64,000 nt of DNA. Origin: Pukyongia sp963768085. GTDB lineage: Bacteria; Bacteroidota; Bacteroidia; Flavobacteriales; Flavobacteriaceae. The notes under the pieces were generated by a model, which made no database searches, was not told the origin of the DNA, and saw only the letters and a program-made list of their open reading frames with translations. Every line of letters begins with the position of its first letter. Position 1 is the stretch's first letter. The stretch lies in contig CAVYGO010000001.1 in assembly GCA_963768085.1 (NCBI GenBank), positions 1-64,000 on the forward strand, read 5' to 3'. A program made the translations under genes and the position numbers. This document shows, piece after piece, positions 34,465-43,756 of the stretch.

Positions 34465-36027
34465 TTAAAAAGATCTGTTTAAAAGAGACTTCGAAGATGA
34501 ATTTTGAGCAACATCGGGATTTCTCGTTTCAATGGCTTGCAGCGTATTCTTCGCTAGTTTCTTTCCAAGCTCCACACCCCACTGGTCATAACTGAAGATA
34601 TTCCAAATGACACCTTGTACGAATAACTTATGCTCGTACATCGCAATAAGACTTCCCAGGGATTCAGGTGTTAACTTCCTGATGAGAAGTGTATTTGTTG
34701 GCTTGTTCCCTTCAAAGACCTTAAAGGAATTTTCAACCTCAGCACCATAGGTCCCCAGAAGCAAAGCTTCAGTCTGCGCAAAGCAATTGGCTAACAACTT
34801 ATTCTGGTGATCCTTGTTTCCGTAAAGTGATTCAACAAAACAAATAAAATCTGTAGGGATCAATTTGGTTCCCTGGTGAATCAATTGAAAAAAAGCATGT
34901 TGCGCATTGGTCCCTGTACTTCCCCATACAATTGTCCCTGTCTGGTAATCGATCTTTTCTCCATTCCTGTCAACGCTCTTGCCATTACTCTCCATAATTC
35001 CTTGTTGCAGATAAGCTACGAACTTACTGAGGTACTGTGAATACGGCACTATACATTCGCTCTCACTCTCGAAGAAATTATTATACCATACCGAAAGCAG
35101 GGCAAGGATCACAGGGATGTTTTCAGAGAATTGGGACTCCTTAAAATGTACATCCATTTTGTGCGCTCCCTTCAATAGATTTTCAAAATTATCATAACCC
35201 ACGGCACATGAAATGGAAAGTCCTACGGCACTCCAAAGTGAAAACCTGCCGCCTACCCAATTCCACATCGGGAAAATATTTTCTGCCGCGATTCCAAACT
35301 CGGCTACAGCCTCCAGATTTGTAGACACCGCAGCAAAATGATTACTTATATCTTCTTCACGGCTTTTCTCAAGGAACCAGCTTCGTATGGTTTGTGCATT
35401 TGTGAGTGTTTCCTGAGTTGTGAACGTTTTGGAGACTATGATGAATAAAGTCGTTTCCCTGTCCAGGGACTTAATAGTTTCCGTCACATGATCGCCATCC
35501 ACGTTAGAAACAAAGTGAACATTCAGATGGTTTTTATAATACTGTAATGCCTCGCACACCATATCAGGTCCCAGGTCGCTACCTCCTATTCCAATATTCA
35601 CTACGTCCGTTATGGACTTACCTGTAGCTCCTTTCCATTTACCATCAATAACCTTTTCTGAAAAGGATTTTATCTTCTGAAGTGTTTCTTGAACTTCTGG
35701 TTTCATGTTTTTGAAATCCCGAAGTGCTGTATGCAACACGGCACGTCCCTCAGTTTCATTTATCTGTTCTCCTGAAAACTGGGCGTCTATGGCGGATCGC
35801 AGATCTACTCCATTGGCCAGGTTTAGCAGCTTCTGGATTGTCTCGTTAGTAACACGATTTTTAGAATAGTCCAGGTAAAAATCTTCCCAGGTAATTGCCA
35901 TACGTGCAGCTCTGCCCTCGTCATCTTTAAACCATTGCTGCATCTTTTTATCGTTGATAGTATTAAAATGACGCTCCAGCTCAGTCCAGGCCGCTGTTTT
36001 AGTTGGATTTATCTTTGGTACGCTCAT
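34465..36027 (-). CDS. pgi: Glucose-6-phosphate isomerase
   Basis: A 520-residue enzyme interconverting glucose-6-phosphate and fructose-6-phosphate. Family signatures: NIGIGGSDLGPDMVCEAL, SKTFTTQETLTNAQTIR, WVGGRFSLWSAVGLS, and the C-terminal LFVQGVIWNIFSYDQWGVELGK (first part shown in the same region). It is the last gene of the run pfkA, gap, sugar kinase, pgi, 13 bases after the kinase stop. The stretch downstream (34320-34464) shows no strong terminator. Confidence 0.97.
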   Translation of the reverse strand: MSVPKINPTKTAAWTELERHFNTINDKKMQQWFKDDEGRAARMAITWEDFYLDYSKNRVTNETIQKLLNLANGVDLRSAIDAQFSGEQINETEGRAVLHTALRDFKNMKPEVQETLQKIKSFSEKVIDGKWKGATGKSITDVVNIGIGGSDLGPDMVCEALQYYKNHLNVHFVSNVDGDHVTETIKSLDRETTLFIIVSKTFTTQETLTNAQTIRSWFLEKSREEDISNHFAAVSTNLEAVAEFGIAAENIFPMWNWVGGRFSLWSAVGLSISCAVGYDNFENLLKGAHKMDVHFKESQFSENIPVILALLSVWYNNFFESESECIVPYSQYLSKFVAYLQQGIMESNGKSVDRNGEKIDYQTGTIVWGSTGTNAQHAFFQLIHQGTKLIPTDFICFVESLYGNKDHQNKLLANCFAQTEALLLGTYGAEVENSFKVFEGNKPTNTLLIRKLTPESLGSLIAMYEHKLFVQGVIWNIFSYDQWGVELGKKLAKNTLQAIETRNPDVAQNSSSKSLLNRSF

Positions 36028-36040
36028 GTTTGGTTTTGAT

Positions 36041-36913
36041 TTAAGAACTGGATTCGGTGACTTTCAGAACATGCGTTCTGTAATAGTCCAACAGCCCGTC
36101 AATGGGTCTTTGAATTACATTTCCTAGTTCCAAATGATAGCGCTTCATACAATCCCGGATAATGTCGGTGGAATAATGTGCAATAGATCCTATGAAATGA
36201 ATAGGTACTGTCTGCGCTTCCTTATAACACATGATCCTGTACTCGATGAACCGGATCATTCCCTCACTGATCAGTTTATAAAAATATCCGTTAACTTCTT
36301 TACTGGTAAATATAAACTCGGCAAAGGAGGCTAAGTATGTATTCGGATTCGGTTTCTGATATAGATTGAGCTTAATGGTATCGGCATCCAGGTCGAAGCG
36401 CTGTTCAAATGCATTGGCGATCTGCTCCGGCATTCTCTTATAATAATAATCTCGGATAAGCCTTTTTCCGAAGTAATTTCCACTGGCTTCATCCATTAAT
36501 GTGTAACCTAGAGAGGGTACCGGGGTAAAGATATTTTCGCCATCGTAGTAACAGCTGTTGGATCCGGTTCCGAGTATACAAACAATACCGGGTTCAGTGG
36601 TAGCTGCAAAAACAGCTGCCATCAGGTCTTCCTTCACCCTTACCTCGGCTTTTATAAAGAGATCTTTCAAAACTGCGGTAAGGACAGCTCTTGGTGTTTC
36701 GGTACCGCAACCCGCTCCGTAAAAGTCAACTCGATTGACCTTTTTGAACAAGGTGGGTAATTCGCTGTTCTCACGAATTCGATTGTACAATTCCTCTTCA
36801 GGGACTACAGCCGGATTCAAACCCCTGGTGCGGGTCTTTAAAATCTGGTTTCCCTTTTTATCCAGGAGTATCCAGTCACATTTGGTAGAACCACCATCCG
36901 CTATTATCGTCAT
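36041..36913 (-). CDS. BadF/BadG/BcrA/BcrD-type sugar kinase (N-acetylglucosamine kinase-like)
   Basis: A 290-residue ASKHA-fold kinase. Motifs: phosphate-1 loop IIADGGSTKCDWIL, phosphate-2 region IVCILGTGSNSCYYDG, then SLGYTLMDEASGNYFGKRLI and a distal GSIAHYS adenosine loop. Related Bacteroidota proteins are annotated as GlcNAc or MurNAc kinases. Here it is placed between gap and pgi (3 and 13 bases), which suggests that it feeds a hexose or amino sugar into glycolysis; glucose from the nearby glucan loci is possible. The substrate is not provable from the sequence. Confidence 0.85.
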   Translation of the reverse strand: MTIIADGGSTKCDWILLDKKGNQILKTRTRGLNPAVVPEEELYNRIRENSELPTLFKKVNRVDFYGAGCGTETPRAVLTAVLKDLFIKAEVRVKEDLMAAVFAATTEPGIVCILGTGSNSCYYDGENIFTPVPSLGYTLMDEASGNYFGKRLIRDYYYKRMPEQIANAFEQRFDLDADTIKLNLYQKPNPNTYLASFAEFIFTSKEVNGYFYKLISEGMIRFIEYRIMCYKEAQTVPIHFIGSIAHYSTDIIRDCMKRYHLELGNVIQRPIDGLLDYYRTHVLKVTESSS

Positions 36914-36916
36914 AAC

Positions 36917-37912
36917 TTATACGCTTGCAATATGAGTGGCCAGATCGATCAGTTTTGCCGAATAACCATACTCATTATCATACCATGCAACTAATTTAAA
37001 GAAATTGTCGTTAAGAGCAATTCCTGCATTCGCATCAAAATTACAGGTGTTGGGATCACTTACAAAATCCTGGGAAACTACAGGGTCTTCCACATAATCT
37101 ACTATTCCTGCAAGTGGGCCATTGGCAGCATCCTTGAATAATTGTTTTACTTGCTCATAGCTAGCGGATTTCTCTGTACGAACTGTGAGGTCAACAACTG
37201 AAACATCCGCCGTGGGCACTCTGAACGCCATACCGGTTAATTTCCCTTTTAATGATGGAATAACCTTGGTGACTGCAACCGCTGCACCTGTTGAAGTAGG
37301 AATAATATTTAAAATTGCGCTTCTTCCGATACGATAATTTTTCCTTGACGGGCTGTCCACTGTATGCTGTGTGGACGTTGCAGCATGAACCGTGGTCATA
37401 AGTCCTTCTACGATTCCCAGGTTATCGTCGATCACCTTGGCCATAGGTGCCAGGCAATTTGTAGTACAGGAAGCATTGGAAACGACAGTATCCTCGGGTT
37501 TTACATCCATATGATTTACCCCCATCACGAACATAGGCGCATCTTTCGAAGGTGCGGAGATGACTACTTTTCTCGCTCCTGCCTTTATATGTCCTGCCGC
37601 GGATTCTTTAGTAGTGAATATTCCGGTACAATCGATCACTATATCCGCTCCTACTTCATCCCATTTAAGATCTTCAGGGTTTCTTTCGGCAGATACGCGA
37701 ACGGTTTTGCCGTCTACTACCAAATGTCCCCCTTCCACTTTCACGGTTCCCGGGTATTTCCCATGAACCGAGTCATATTTCAGGAGATAGGCTAAATGAT
37801 CGACATCCAGCAGATCATTCACTCCTACTACTTCAACATTATCATTTTGAGCTGCGATTCTGAACGCAATTCTACCAATTCGGCCGAAGCCATTAATTCC
37901 AATTTTTGTCAT
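36917..37912 (-). CDS. gap: Glyceraldehyde-3-phosphate dehydrogenase, type I
   Basis: A 331-residue enzyme. NAD-binding start IGINGFGRIGRIAFRIA; active-site Cys in VSNASCTTNCLAPMAK; phosphate-site strand STGAAVAVTKVIPSLKGKLTG (first part) and the C-terminal SWYDNEYG-type motif seen as VAWYDNEYGYSAKLIDL. The length is standard. It lies 12 bases after pfkA and 3 bases before the sugar kinase gene, in the glycolytic operon. Confidence 0.98.
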   Translation of the reverse strand: MTKIGINGFGRIGRIAFRIAAQNDNVEVVGVNDLLDVDHLAYLLKYDSVHGKYPGTVKVEGGHLVVDGKTVRVSAERNPEDLKWDEVGADIVIDCTGIFTTKESAAGHIKAGARKVVISAPSKDAPMFVMGVNHMDVKPEDTVVSNASCTTNCLAPMAKVIDDNLGIVEGLMTTVHAATSTQHTVDSPSRKNYRIGRSAILNIIPTSTGAAVAVTKVIPSLKGKLTGMAFRVPTADVSVVDLTVRTEKSASYEQVKQLFKDAANGPLAGIVDYVEDPVVSQDFVSDPNTCNFDANAGIALNDNFFKLVAWYDNEYGYSAKLIDLATHIASV

Positions 37913-37924
37913 TTTTTTATGAAT

Positions 37925-38911
37925 TTACACAGATGTAATATCTGCGACTCGTATTAATTCTAAATCTATTTCATTTTCTCCTTTTATAGCATCCATAAAA
38001 GGAACCGAAACAACTTTCTTATGAGAAATACCAATCATCACATTGCGTTCTCCTCTCAGCAAAGCATCGATTGCACCGATCCCTAACCGACTGGCCAGTA
38101 CCCTGTCGTAACAGCTTGGAGATCCTCCCCGCTGAATATGACCCAATACGGTTACTTTTACCTCATACTCATTCATATGCTCCTGAATATAATCTGCCAA
38201 ACCAAAAATATTCTTACCGATCTGGTCTCCTTCAGCCACCACAACAATAGACGATGTTTTACCGGATTTCTTACTCCTTTTTAAGGAGGCTAATAACTTC
38301 TCGCGCCCCATTTCCTCTTCCGGTATAAGTATTTCTTCGGCTCCTGCTCCAATACCGGCATTCAAAGCAATATCACCTGCATCTCTTCCCATGACCTCGA
38401 TCATAAATAAGCGGTTATGCGAATTGGCCGTATCACGGATCTTATCGATGGCTTCTACAACCGTGTTGAGTGCTGTATCATACCCAATGGAGTAGTCGGT
38501 CCCATTAATATCATTATCAATGGTTCCCGGTAGGCCAACTATTGGAAAATCAAATTCTTCAATAAAAATACTCGCACCGGTAAATGTTCCGTCACCACCA
38601 ATAACGACCATGGCATCGATGTTATCTGCCGTGAGATTATCGTAAGCTTTCTGTCTGCCTTCTTTAGTACGGAATTCTTTTGAACGAGCCGATTTGAGAA
38701 ATGTCCCTCCCCGGTTAATAATGTTCTTAACCGATCTAGGACCAAGGGTTTCAAAGTCACCTTCGATCAATCCCTGCAGGCCTCTGTAAACTCCTACGCA
38801 TTCCAGATCGTGAAATGCGCATGAGCGCACAACCGCCCTAATAGCAGCGTTCATTCCAGGGGCGTCACCACCACTGGTTAATACTGCTATGCGTTTAATT
38901 GTATTACTCAT
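37925..38911 (-). CDS. pfkA: 6-phosphofructokinase (ATP type)
   Basis: A 328-residue enzyme that phosphorylates fructose-6-phosphate. Motifs: VLTSGGDAPGMNAAIRAVVR, VVIGGDGTFTGA for ATP binding, catalytic GTIDNDINGTDYSIGYDTAL, the EVMGRDAGDIAL loop and LGHIQRGGSPSCYDR. GGDGT followed by TFTGA indicates the ATP-using form. It is the first gene of the glycolytic run. A candidate promoter of the Bacteroidota form (TTTG-N19-TAnnTTTA) lies only 6 bases upstream of the start, too close to be convincing. Confidence 0.97.
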   Translation of the reverse strand: MSNTIKRIAVLTSGGDAPGMNAAIRAVVRSCAFHDLECVGVYRGLQGLIEGDFETLGPRSVKNIINRGGTFLKSARSKEFRTKEGRQKAYDNLTADNIDAMVVIGGDGTFTGASIFIEEFDFPIVGLPGTIDNDINGTDYSIGYDTALNTVVEAIDKIRDTANSHNRLFMIEVMGRDAGDIALNAGIGAGAEEILIPEEEMGREKLLASLKRSKKSGKTSSIVVVAEGDQIGKNIFGLADYIQEHMNEYEVKVTVLGHIQRGGSPSCYDRVLASRLGIGAIDALLRGERNVMIGISHKKVVSVPFMDAIKGENEIDLELIRVADITSV

Positions 38912-39079
38912 TAGTGTAAAACTATGTCAATAAATCCACAATACAAACCTGAAAAGTAACTATAACGTTTTCGGTTCGTAAAATTCTCAACAACTCATAC
39001 ATAACCACAGAATATCTTAAGTTCTATTACTGAAATCAGTGTTTTTACGATTTACTGAGAGGGTGTAATTTTAAAGCGA

Positions 39080-39113
39080 AAGCCTCTTCCGAAATATTTT
39101 CGGGAAGAGGCTT
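39080..39113 (-). terminator. Terminator ending the beta-glucan locus
   Basis: AGCCTCTTCC-GAAATATTTTC-GGGAAGAGGCT forms a long stem, with a modest T-rich tail on the minus strand. It lies 24 bases after the stop of the first T9SS protein and before pfkA, so it separates the glucan locus from the glycolytic operon. Confidence 0.8.
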
Positions 39114-39136
39114 AACTTCAAATAAGCAATAAAAGT

Positions 39137-39985
39137 TTAATTTTTAACTAATCTAATACTCTTATTGCCGGAATCTGATTGAACAGTTGCTATATATAGG
39201 CCGGATTGAAGACCGGACATATCTATAGCCGCATTATTTTGATTTGGAGTAACCTCAAGCACTTCCTGACCAATAATACTATAGAGTGTAATCGAGGTTA
39301 TGGCTTCAGATGCTTGGATATTTATAATATCCGTGGTTGGATTAGGGAATACTGCCACAGTTACTGCATCGACATCTCCAACAGAAAGTACTGGAGCCTG
39401 CACGACAACACTTCCCAGCGTTGCTTCGTCAGCTGGATCTGCAATAAGTCCAAGAACCGAAAATCCGTATTGTACGGCTTCATCTTGAGGCTCAACATCG
39501 GTAAATTCTATAGAAAAATTCTGTCCTGCTACTAGTACAACGCTCTCTTCTTTAACAATAGAGAAATTGGCCTGAAAAACCTTTATGTATGCTTTCACAG
39601 CATATCCAGGATCAATAGTAAAACTAGCACAGTTCCCGTTAAACGTAATATTTTGTCCTAACAAGCTATTATCCTCTATATAGGTATTTCCTTCAAATAC
39701 CTTATTTGCTTCACCGGCAGGAGTTACCCAGAAAGGATCTGCAGGATCCCAAGTATTGAAGTTAGGTTGTAACGTTAGAGTTCCGGCACCCGTATCTATA
39801 ACTGTTTTCAAATCCGGTACACCCCAGGCTTGTCCAAAAACAAATGCACCACCATTCGCTTGCGTTTCAAATACATTTGCATATCCAAGCCAGGCCGCGT
39901 TCGCGTCGACTTCTACAGTCACTTGTGCATTACTTAGAGTAAATACTCCTAGTAGCATCATTAATAATAAGTAAGTTTTTTTCAT
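39137..39985 (-). CDS. Secreted T9SS-tailed protein with an unknown N-terminal domain
   Basis: A 282-residue protein: signal peptide (MKKTYLLLMMLLGVFTLSNA), an unknown domain of about 170 residues, and a type IX sorting tail starting VAVFPNPTTDIINIQ and ending SIRLVKN. The unknown domain (LGYANVFETQANGGAFVFG, TLQPNFNTWDPADPFWV, GSVVVQAPV) is clearly paralogous to the start of the next protein (40122-42140). It is aromatic-rich with few charges, like a carbohydrate-binding beta-sandwich. It lies at the downstream end of the glucan locus and is therefore a candidate surface or secreted glycan binder; function is not known. Confidence 0.8.
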   Translation of the reverse strand: MKKTYLLLMMLLGVFTLSNAQVTVEVDANAAWLGYANVFETQANGGAFVFGQAWGVPDLKTVIDTGAGTLTLQPNFNTWDPADPFWVTPAGEANKVFEGNTYIEDNSLLGQNITFNGNCASFTIDPGYAVKAYIKVFQANFSIVKEESVVLVAGQNFSIEFTDVEPQDEAVQYGFSVLGLIADPADEATLGSVVVQAPVLSVGDVDAVTVAVFPNPTTDIINIQASEAITSITLYSIIGQEVLEVTPNQNNAAIDMSGLQSGLYIATVQSDSGNKSIRLVKN

Positions 39986-40121
39986 CTCATTTAATTTTAA
40001 TTAATATTCATTTTTAAGTAAGAATGGATACTCTTTAGAGTTTGTATTAAATAGCCAATAAAGACTATCCATTCTTTTTCGATATTAAGCATATTCAGCA
40101 TTTAAGCTGAAATAATCTTTT

Positions 40122-42140
40122 TTACTTCTTAATTAGTTTATAAGTTCCAGTCTGTCCGTTCACAGTCACTTTCATAAGGTAAGCGCCTGTGGCAAGTGAT
40201 GAAGTATCAAGCTGTAAACTGGTAGCGTTCACATCCTGTCCTATCACCTGCTGACCTAATAGATTATAGATCACAACGTCCTCGATAGATTCTATCGAAC
40301 TAAGATTCAAGGTTTCACCAGTTGGATTCGGATAGAAACTAAATCCTTGAATGGAGTTCTCGTCCGTACTCAACAGGGTTCCATCAATCGTAATATCGGT
40401 TTGGCCGCCATCATTCACAACAAACAGATAATAAGTCTGTCCTGCAGCGGTATTTATACTGGCTGAAGTTCCGGGAGCACATTGGTTGCCAATCTGGAAG
40501 AAGTATTCAAGATCGGTTTCTATTGCGTTCTCATCGGGAGCCGTGAAGAATACCACAAAACTTGCTCCTGCAGGAGATACGACCTCTGCGGTAGCAGTTC
40601 CGTTTCCAGCCGATACAAAGTTGTACCATACACCTTTGCCACCGTCTATGTTACATCCAGTTGGGTTACCATTTTCAATCGTTGCCGCTTGCATAACAAC
40701 TCCTGTATCTGTATATGGGAATCCAAGTTCATCCACATCGATAGAGTTCGCTATCATGTCGTTTGGAGGTGGTAAAAGGTCACAGGTCATATTTAATTCG
40801 AAGTTTCCTGTGCCAGTACTAAATCCGTGAACCAGGATGTAAAAGGTAGTATTTCCATCACTCTGGAATTCTACTTCAGACTGGAAGTTCGTACAGTTCG
40901 GAGAATCGTCGTTACCTGCTACACAAGTAAGTGGTAAGGTTCCGCAATCACCAGTATACACAGAGATCTTAGTATCGTAGTCTGTACTCGCGCTACAAGT
41001 CGATACTAGGATATTGGCAGGCAGGCCACTTGTGTCTTCGTAAATGTACCAGATGCCTGGTGCAGTTGTCGTAGTATCACATGTTGGTGCAGCTGCACTA
41101 TCATCTGTAGCTGTGTCTGTATTCCCAAATACAGGAACACCACATTCGATTGCTATTGCACCACAAGGATTATCATTAATAGGCCCACAAGAAACGGAAA
41201 GGTCGAAAGTACCCCCGGCACCACCGAAACCGTCTACGGCAATATAGTAGGTTGAAGATCCATCGGCTACGAAGGACAATTCGGAAGTGAATCCAGTACA
41301 TCCAGGCCCGTCATCGTTGGTCGCGACTACGGCACCACCACAGCTATCATACACCGTAAGGATGGTATCGAATCCTGCCTGATCACAGGTAGAAACCGTA
41401 ATCAGTTCACCGGCAACAGTACTTGTTACTTTGAACCACTCGTCCGGAGAACCGTCACCATTTGTATCGGTGTCATTGGAAGTATCTCCTGAAAGAGTTT
41501 GTCCACATAAGATTTCGGTAGCATTTGCACATGCGTCGTTTGGAAATTTTCCGGCTACAATCACACTACCAAGAGTAGGTTCATTTGCCGGATCGGCTAT
41601 AGGTCCAAATACAAGGAAACCATATTGCACAAATGTATCTTCTGGTTCCACGTTGGTATAGGTGACCTCGAAGTTCTCACCGGGTACCAGAACGACATTT
41701 TCCTGCTTCAATACTGAGAAATTGCCATTGAATACTTTTATAAAGGCAAATACTGTGTAACCAGGATCCAGTGTATAGTCAATACAGCCACCAACGAAGC
41801 TAAACTCCTGACCTACTAATGAATTATCTTCAAAATAGGTATTTGCTTCGAACCATTTATTGGCCATTCCATTCACTACCCAAAAAGAATCATTCGGGTT
41901 CCAAGTATTAAAGTTCGGTTGTAGTGTAATATTATTAGACGCAGGAGCATCAATTACACTTTTAAGATCCGGAATACCCCAAGGTCCTCCAAACACATAG
42001 CCTCCCCCATTTGCTGGCGTTTCAAAAACGTTGGCAAATCCAAAAATAGGATCCGAGGTGTCTAGTTCAACTTCAATCTGAGCGTTCACATTACATGCGA
42101 ACAGCATAGTTACGAGAATATAAAAGTATTGTTTCATCAT
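40122..42140 (-). CDS. Large secreted T9SS-tailed protein with the same unknown domain plus three PPC-like domains
   Basis: A 672-residue protein: signal peptide, then the unknown domain (FGFANVFETPANGGGYVFG, NFNTWNPNDSFWV, about residues 20-200). Next come three bacterial pre-peptidase-type beta domains: two share C-x-G-xxxx-D-T with ...YYIAVDGFGGAGGTFDLSVSCG and TFYILVHGFSTGTGNFELN, and a third is around PPNDMIANSIDVDELGFPY. The tail is a type IX sorting signal (FSFYPNPTGETLNLSS ... YKLIKK). Many paired cysteines suggest a stable extracellular protein. No catalytic motif is seen. It probably binds glycan or holds partner enzymes on the surface. Confidence 0.82.
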   Translation of the reverse strand: MMKQYFYILVTMLFACNVNAQIEVELDTSDPIFGFANVFETPANGGGYVFGGPWGIPDLKSVIDAPASNNITLQPNFNTWNPNDSFWVVNGMANKWFEANTYFEDNSLVGQEFSFVGGCIDYTLDPGYTVFAFIKVFNGNFSVLKQENVVLVPGENFEVTYTNVEPEDTFVQYGFLVFGPIADPANEPTLGSVIVAGKFPNDACANATEILCGQTLSGDTSNDTDTNGDGSPDEWFKVTSTVAGELITVSTCDQAGFDTILTVYDSCGGAVVATNDDGPGCTGFTSELSFVADGSSTYYIAVDGFGGAGGTFDLSVSCGPINDNPCGAIAIECGVPVFGNTDTATDDSAAAPTCDTTTTAPGIWYIYEDTSGLPANILVSTCSASTDYDTKISVYTGDCGTLPLTCVAGNDDSPNCTNFQSEVEFQSDGNTTFYILVHGFSTGTGNFELNMTCDLLPPPNDMIANSIDVDELGFPYTDTGVVMQAATIENGNPTGCNIDGGKGVWYNFVSAGNGTATAEVVSPAGASFVVFFTAPDENAIETDLEYFFQIGNQCAPGTSASINTAAGQTYYLFVVNDGGQTDITIDGTLLSTDENSIQGFSFYPNPTGETLNLSSIESIEDVVIYNLLGQQVIGQDVNATSLQLDTSSLATGAYLMKVTVNGQTGTYKLIKK

Positions 42141-42184
42141 TTGGTTTAATTTAGTTCATATTTAATTTTAGTAAGATATATCTG

Positions 42185-42985
42185 TTATAATTTGACGATT
42201 TTAATTGTTTTACTAGCAGTTGCCGTTGTTACCGTTGCGAGATAAAGACCTTTCATTAAGCTAGAAACATCCAGAGAATAGTTTAAATCATTTGGTTTCA
42301 CTGTAAATTTTTCCTGTCCGATAACATTATAAATTGTGATTTTGTTTATTATTTCTGTTCCCTGAATATTCCAATTATCCGTTGCTGGATTTGGATACGA
42401 CTTAAATGTATCTATCTCTGAGCTGGTTACACCAAGCTGATCTCCAAAATTGATGTCATCCCAGTAGATTATATTGTCTTGTGTTCGCGCGATGAAATCC
42501 GGAAATACAATTAATTGATCAATTCCGGTTGAAGATGGAGCACCAATAATCCCGGTAAAATCGAATACGAGCTCCTCCCATTGGTTTATTACGGTATTTG
42601 GCACCTTGATCTCCCCAGTAGAAGCCCCGCTAGGCGTGGCGAACTTAATACCTACATCACTTATTGTAGATTTCCATACTTTAACAGAAACGATCGCATT
42701 CTCACTGTTTAAAGTAAAAGTCCCTATATCCGAGCCGTGCATACTTTCCACCCCCGCAAACGGCATTCCAGACTGTAAAGCGGTAAATTTAGCAACGGTT
42801 GATGAAGTATTAATACCCGTGGGATCCGGATTCGCCACAATTTCCAGTGGTGGGTTTGTATCATTTTCGAAAACAGTCCAGGTCCAGGAATCGCCAAATC
42901 CTCCTGATTCAAAATTGATAGGATTATTTTGAGAAAACCCTGTAATGGTTATCACCAAGGAAAGAAAACATAATAGTTTTTTCAT
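42185..42985 (-). CDS. Secreted T9SS-tailed single CBM-like protein
   Basis: A 266-residue protein: signal peptide (MKKLLCFLSLVITITGFS), one beta-sandwich module and a type IX sorting tail (FKSYPNPATDNWNIQG ... KTIKIVKL). The module carries NPDPTGINTSSTVAKF, FAGVES, VSVKVWKSTISDVGIKF, NQWEELVFDFTG and IIYWDDI. The same module occurs twice in the surface protein at 47734-49317. No catalytic residues were recognised. By layout and by the shared module it is a candidate secreted beta-glucan-binding protein. Confidence 0.82.
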   Translation of the reverse strand: MKKLLCFLSLVITITGFSQNNPINFESGGFGDSWTWTVFENDTNPPLEIVANPDPTGINTSSTVAKFTALQSGMPFAGVESMHGSDIGTFTLNSENAIVSVKVWKSTISDVGIKFATPSGASTGEIKVPNTVINQWEELVFDFTGIIGAPSSTGIDQLIVFPDFIARTQDNIIYWDDINFGDQLGVTSSEIDTFKSYPNPATDNWNIQGTEIINKITIYNVIGQEKFTVKPNDLNYSLDVSSLMKGLYLATVTTATASKTIKIVKL

Positions 42986-43000
42986 ATTTGTTCGTTTTAA

Positions 43001-43756
43001 TTAGGGTTTATAAATTTTCACATAATCAATTTTAAATTCCTTCGGAAAAATGGAATCATCTATTTCAGTACCGGCAAAATTTCCTCCTATAGCCATGTTC
43101 AAAATGACATAAAAAGGTTTGTTGAATGGCCAGTTGGCGTTGTCTTTTAATTTTGGTGAAAATGTGTAAACCAGGTCTTGATCAATATAAAATTCAATAA
43201 GATCCTTGGTCCAGTATACTCTATAAATATGAAATCCCTCTAGAATACCATCGACAAACGTCTTCCTGGTATTAAAAGTGTTACCGAAACTGGAAGGTGT
43301 ATGCAATGAAGTGTGGATATACCCTGGTTCTTTACCTGCGTATTCCATAATATCTATTTCACCACAAGCCGGCCATTTCAGCGAATCGATGTCGTTACCT
43401 AACATCCAGATCGCCGGCCATAATCCTTTTCCTTCAGGAAGCTGCGCCCGAACTTCGATCACTCCGTATTTGAATTCAAATTTATCCTTGGTTGTTATCC
43501 TACTCGATTGGTAAACGTTGCTATTCTTCGTGGCTTCAATTATCAGATTGCCATTTTCAATTTTAACATTCGATTTAGTGTATATCTGTTTCTCATTATT
43601 ACCCCAGCCACATAGGTTTGGACATCCATCACCTAGTTCATAATTCCAGTGTTCTTCATTCAGGGTTTTATCGCTAAAGTCATCAAAAAAGATAAGTTCC
43701 CCGCCGGGATTTCCCAGGGACAAAATCAAAGACGATATAAACAAAACCAATTTCAT
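43001..43756 (-). CDS. GH16 endo-beta-1,3-glucanase (laminarinase type), single domain
   Basis: A 251-residue protein with an N-terminal signal peptide and one GH16 catalytic domain. The catalytic motif is ACGEIDIMEYAG (E-x-D-x-x-E, the bulged form typical of laminarinases); GLWPAIWMLG precedes it and HTSLHTPSSFG follows. It would cut internal beta-1,3 bonds of laminarin or mixed-linkage glucan. It has no sorting tail or lipobox, so it is probably periplasmic. It is directly followed upstream by the GH3 gene (no space between them), pairing endo- and exo-action. Confidence 0.93.
   Translation of the reverse strand: MKLVLFISSLILSLGNPGGELIFFDDFSDKTLNEEHWNYELGDGCPNLCGWGNNEKQIYTKSNVKIENGNLIIEATKNSNVYQSSRITTKDKFEFKYGVIEVRAQLPEGKGLWPAIWMLGNDIDSLKWPACGEIDIMEYAGKEPGYIHTSLHTPSSFGNTFNTRKTFVDGILEGFHIYRVYWTKDLIEFYIDQDLVYTFSPKLKDNANWPFNKPFYVILNMAIGGNFAGTEIDDSIFPKEFKIDYVKIYKP

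Noticed and set aside
38917..38947. Promoter TTTG-N19-TAnnTTTA for pfkA
   Set aside because: The -7 box would lie only 6 bases from the start codon, leaving no leader, and the box has a mismatch.
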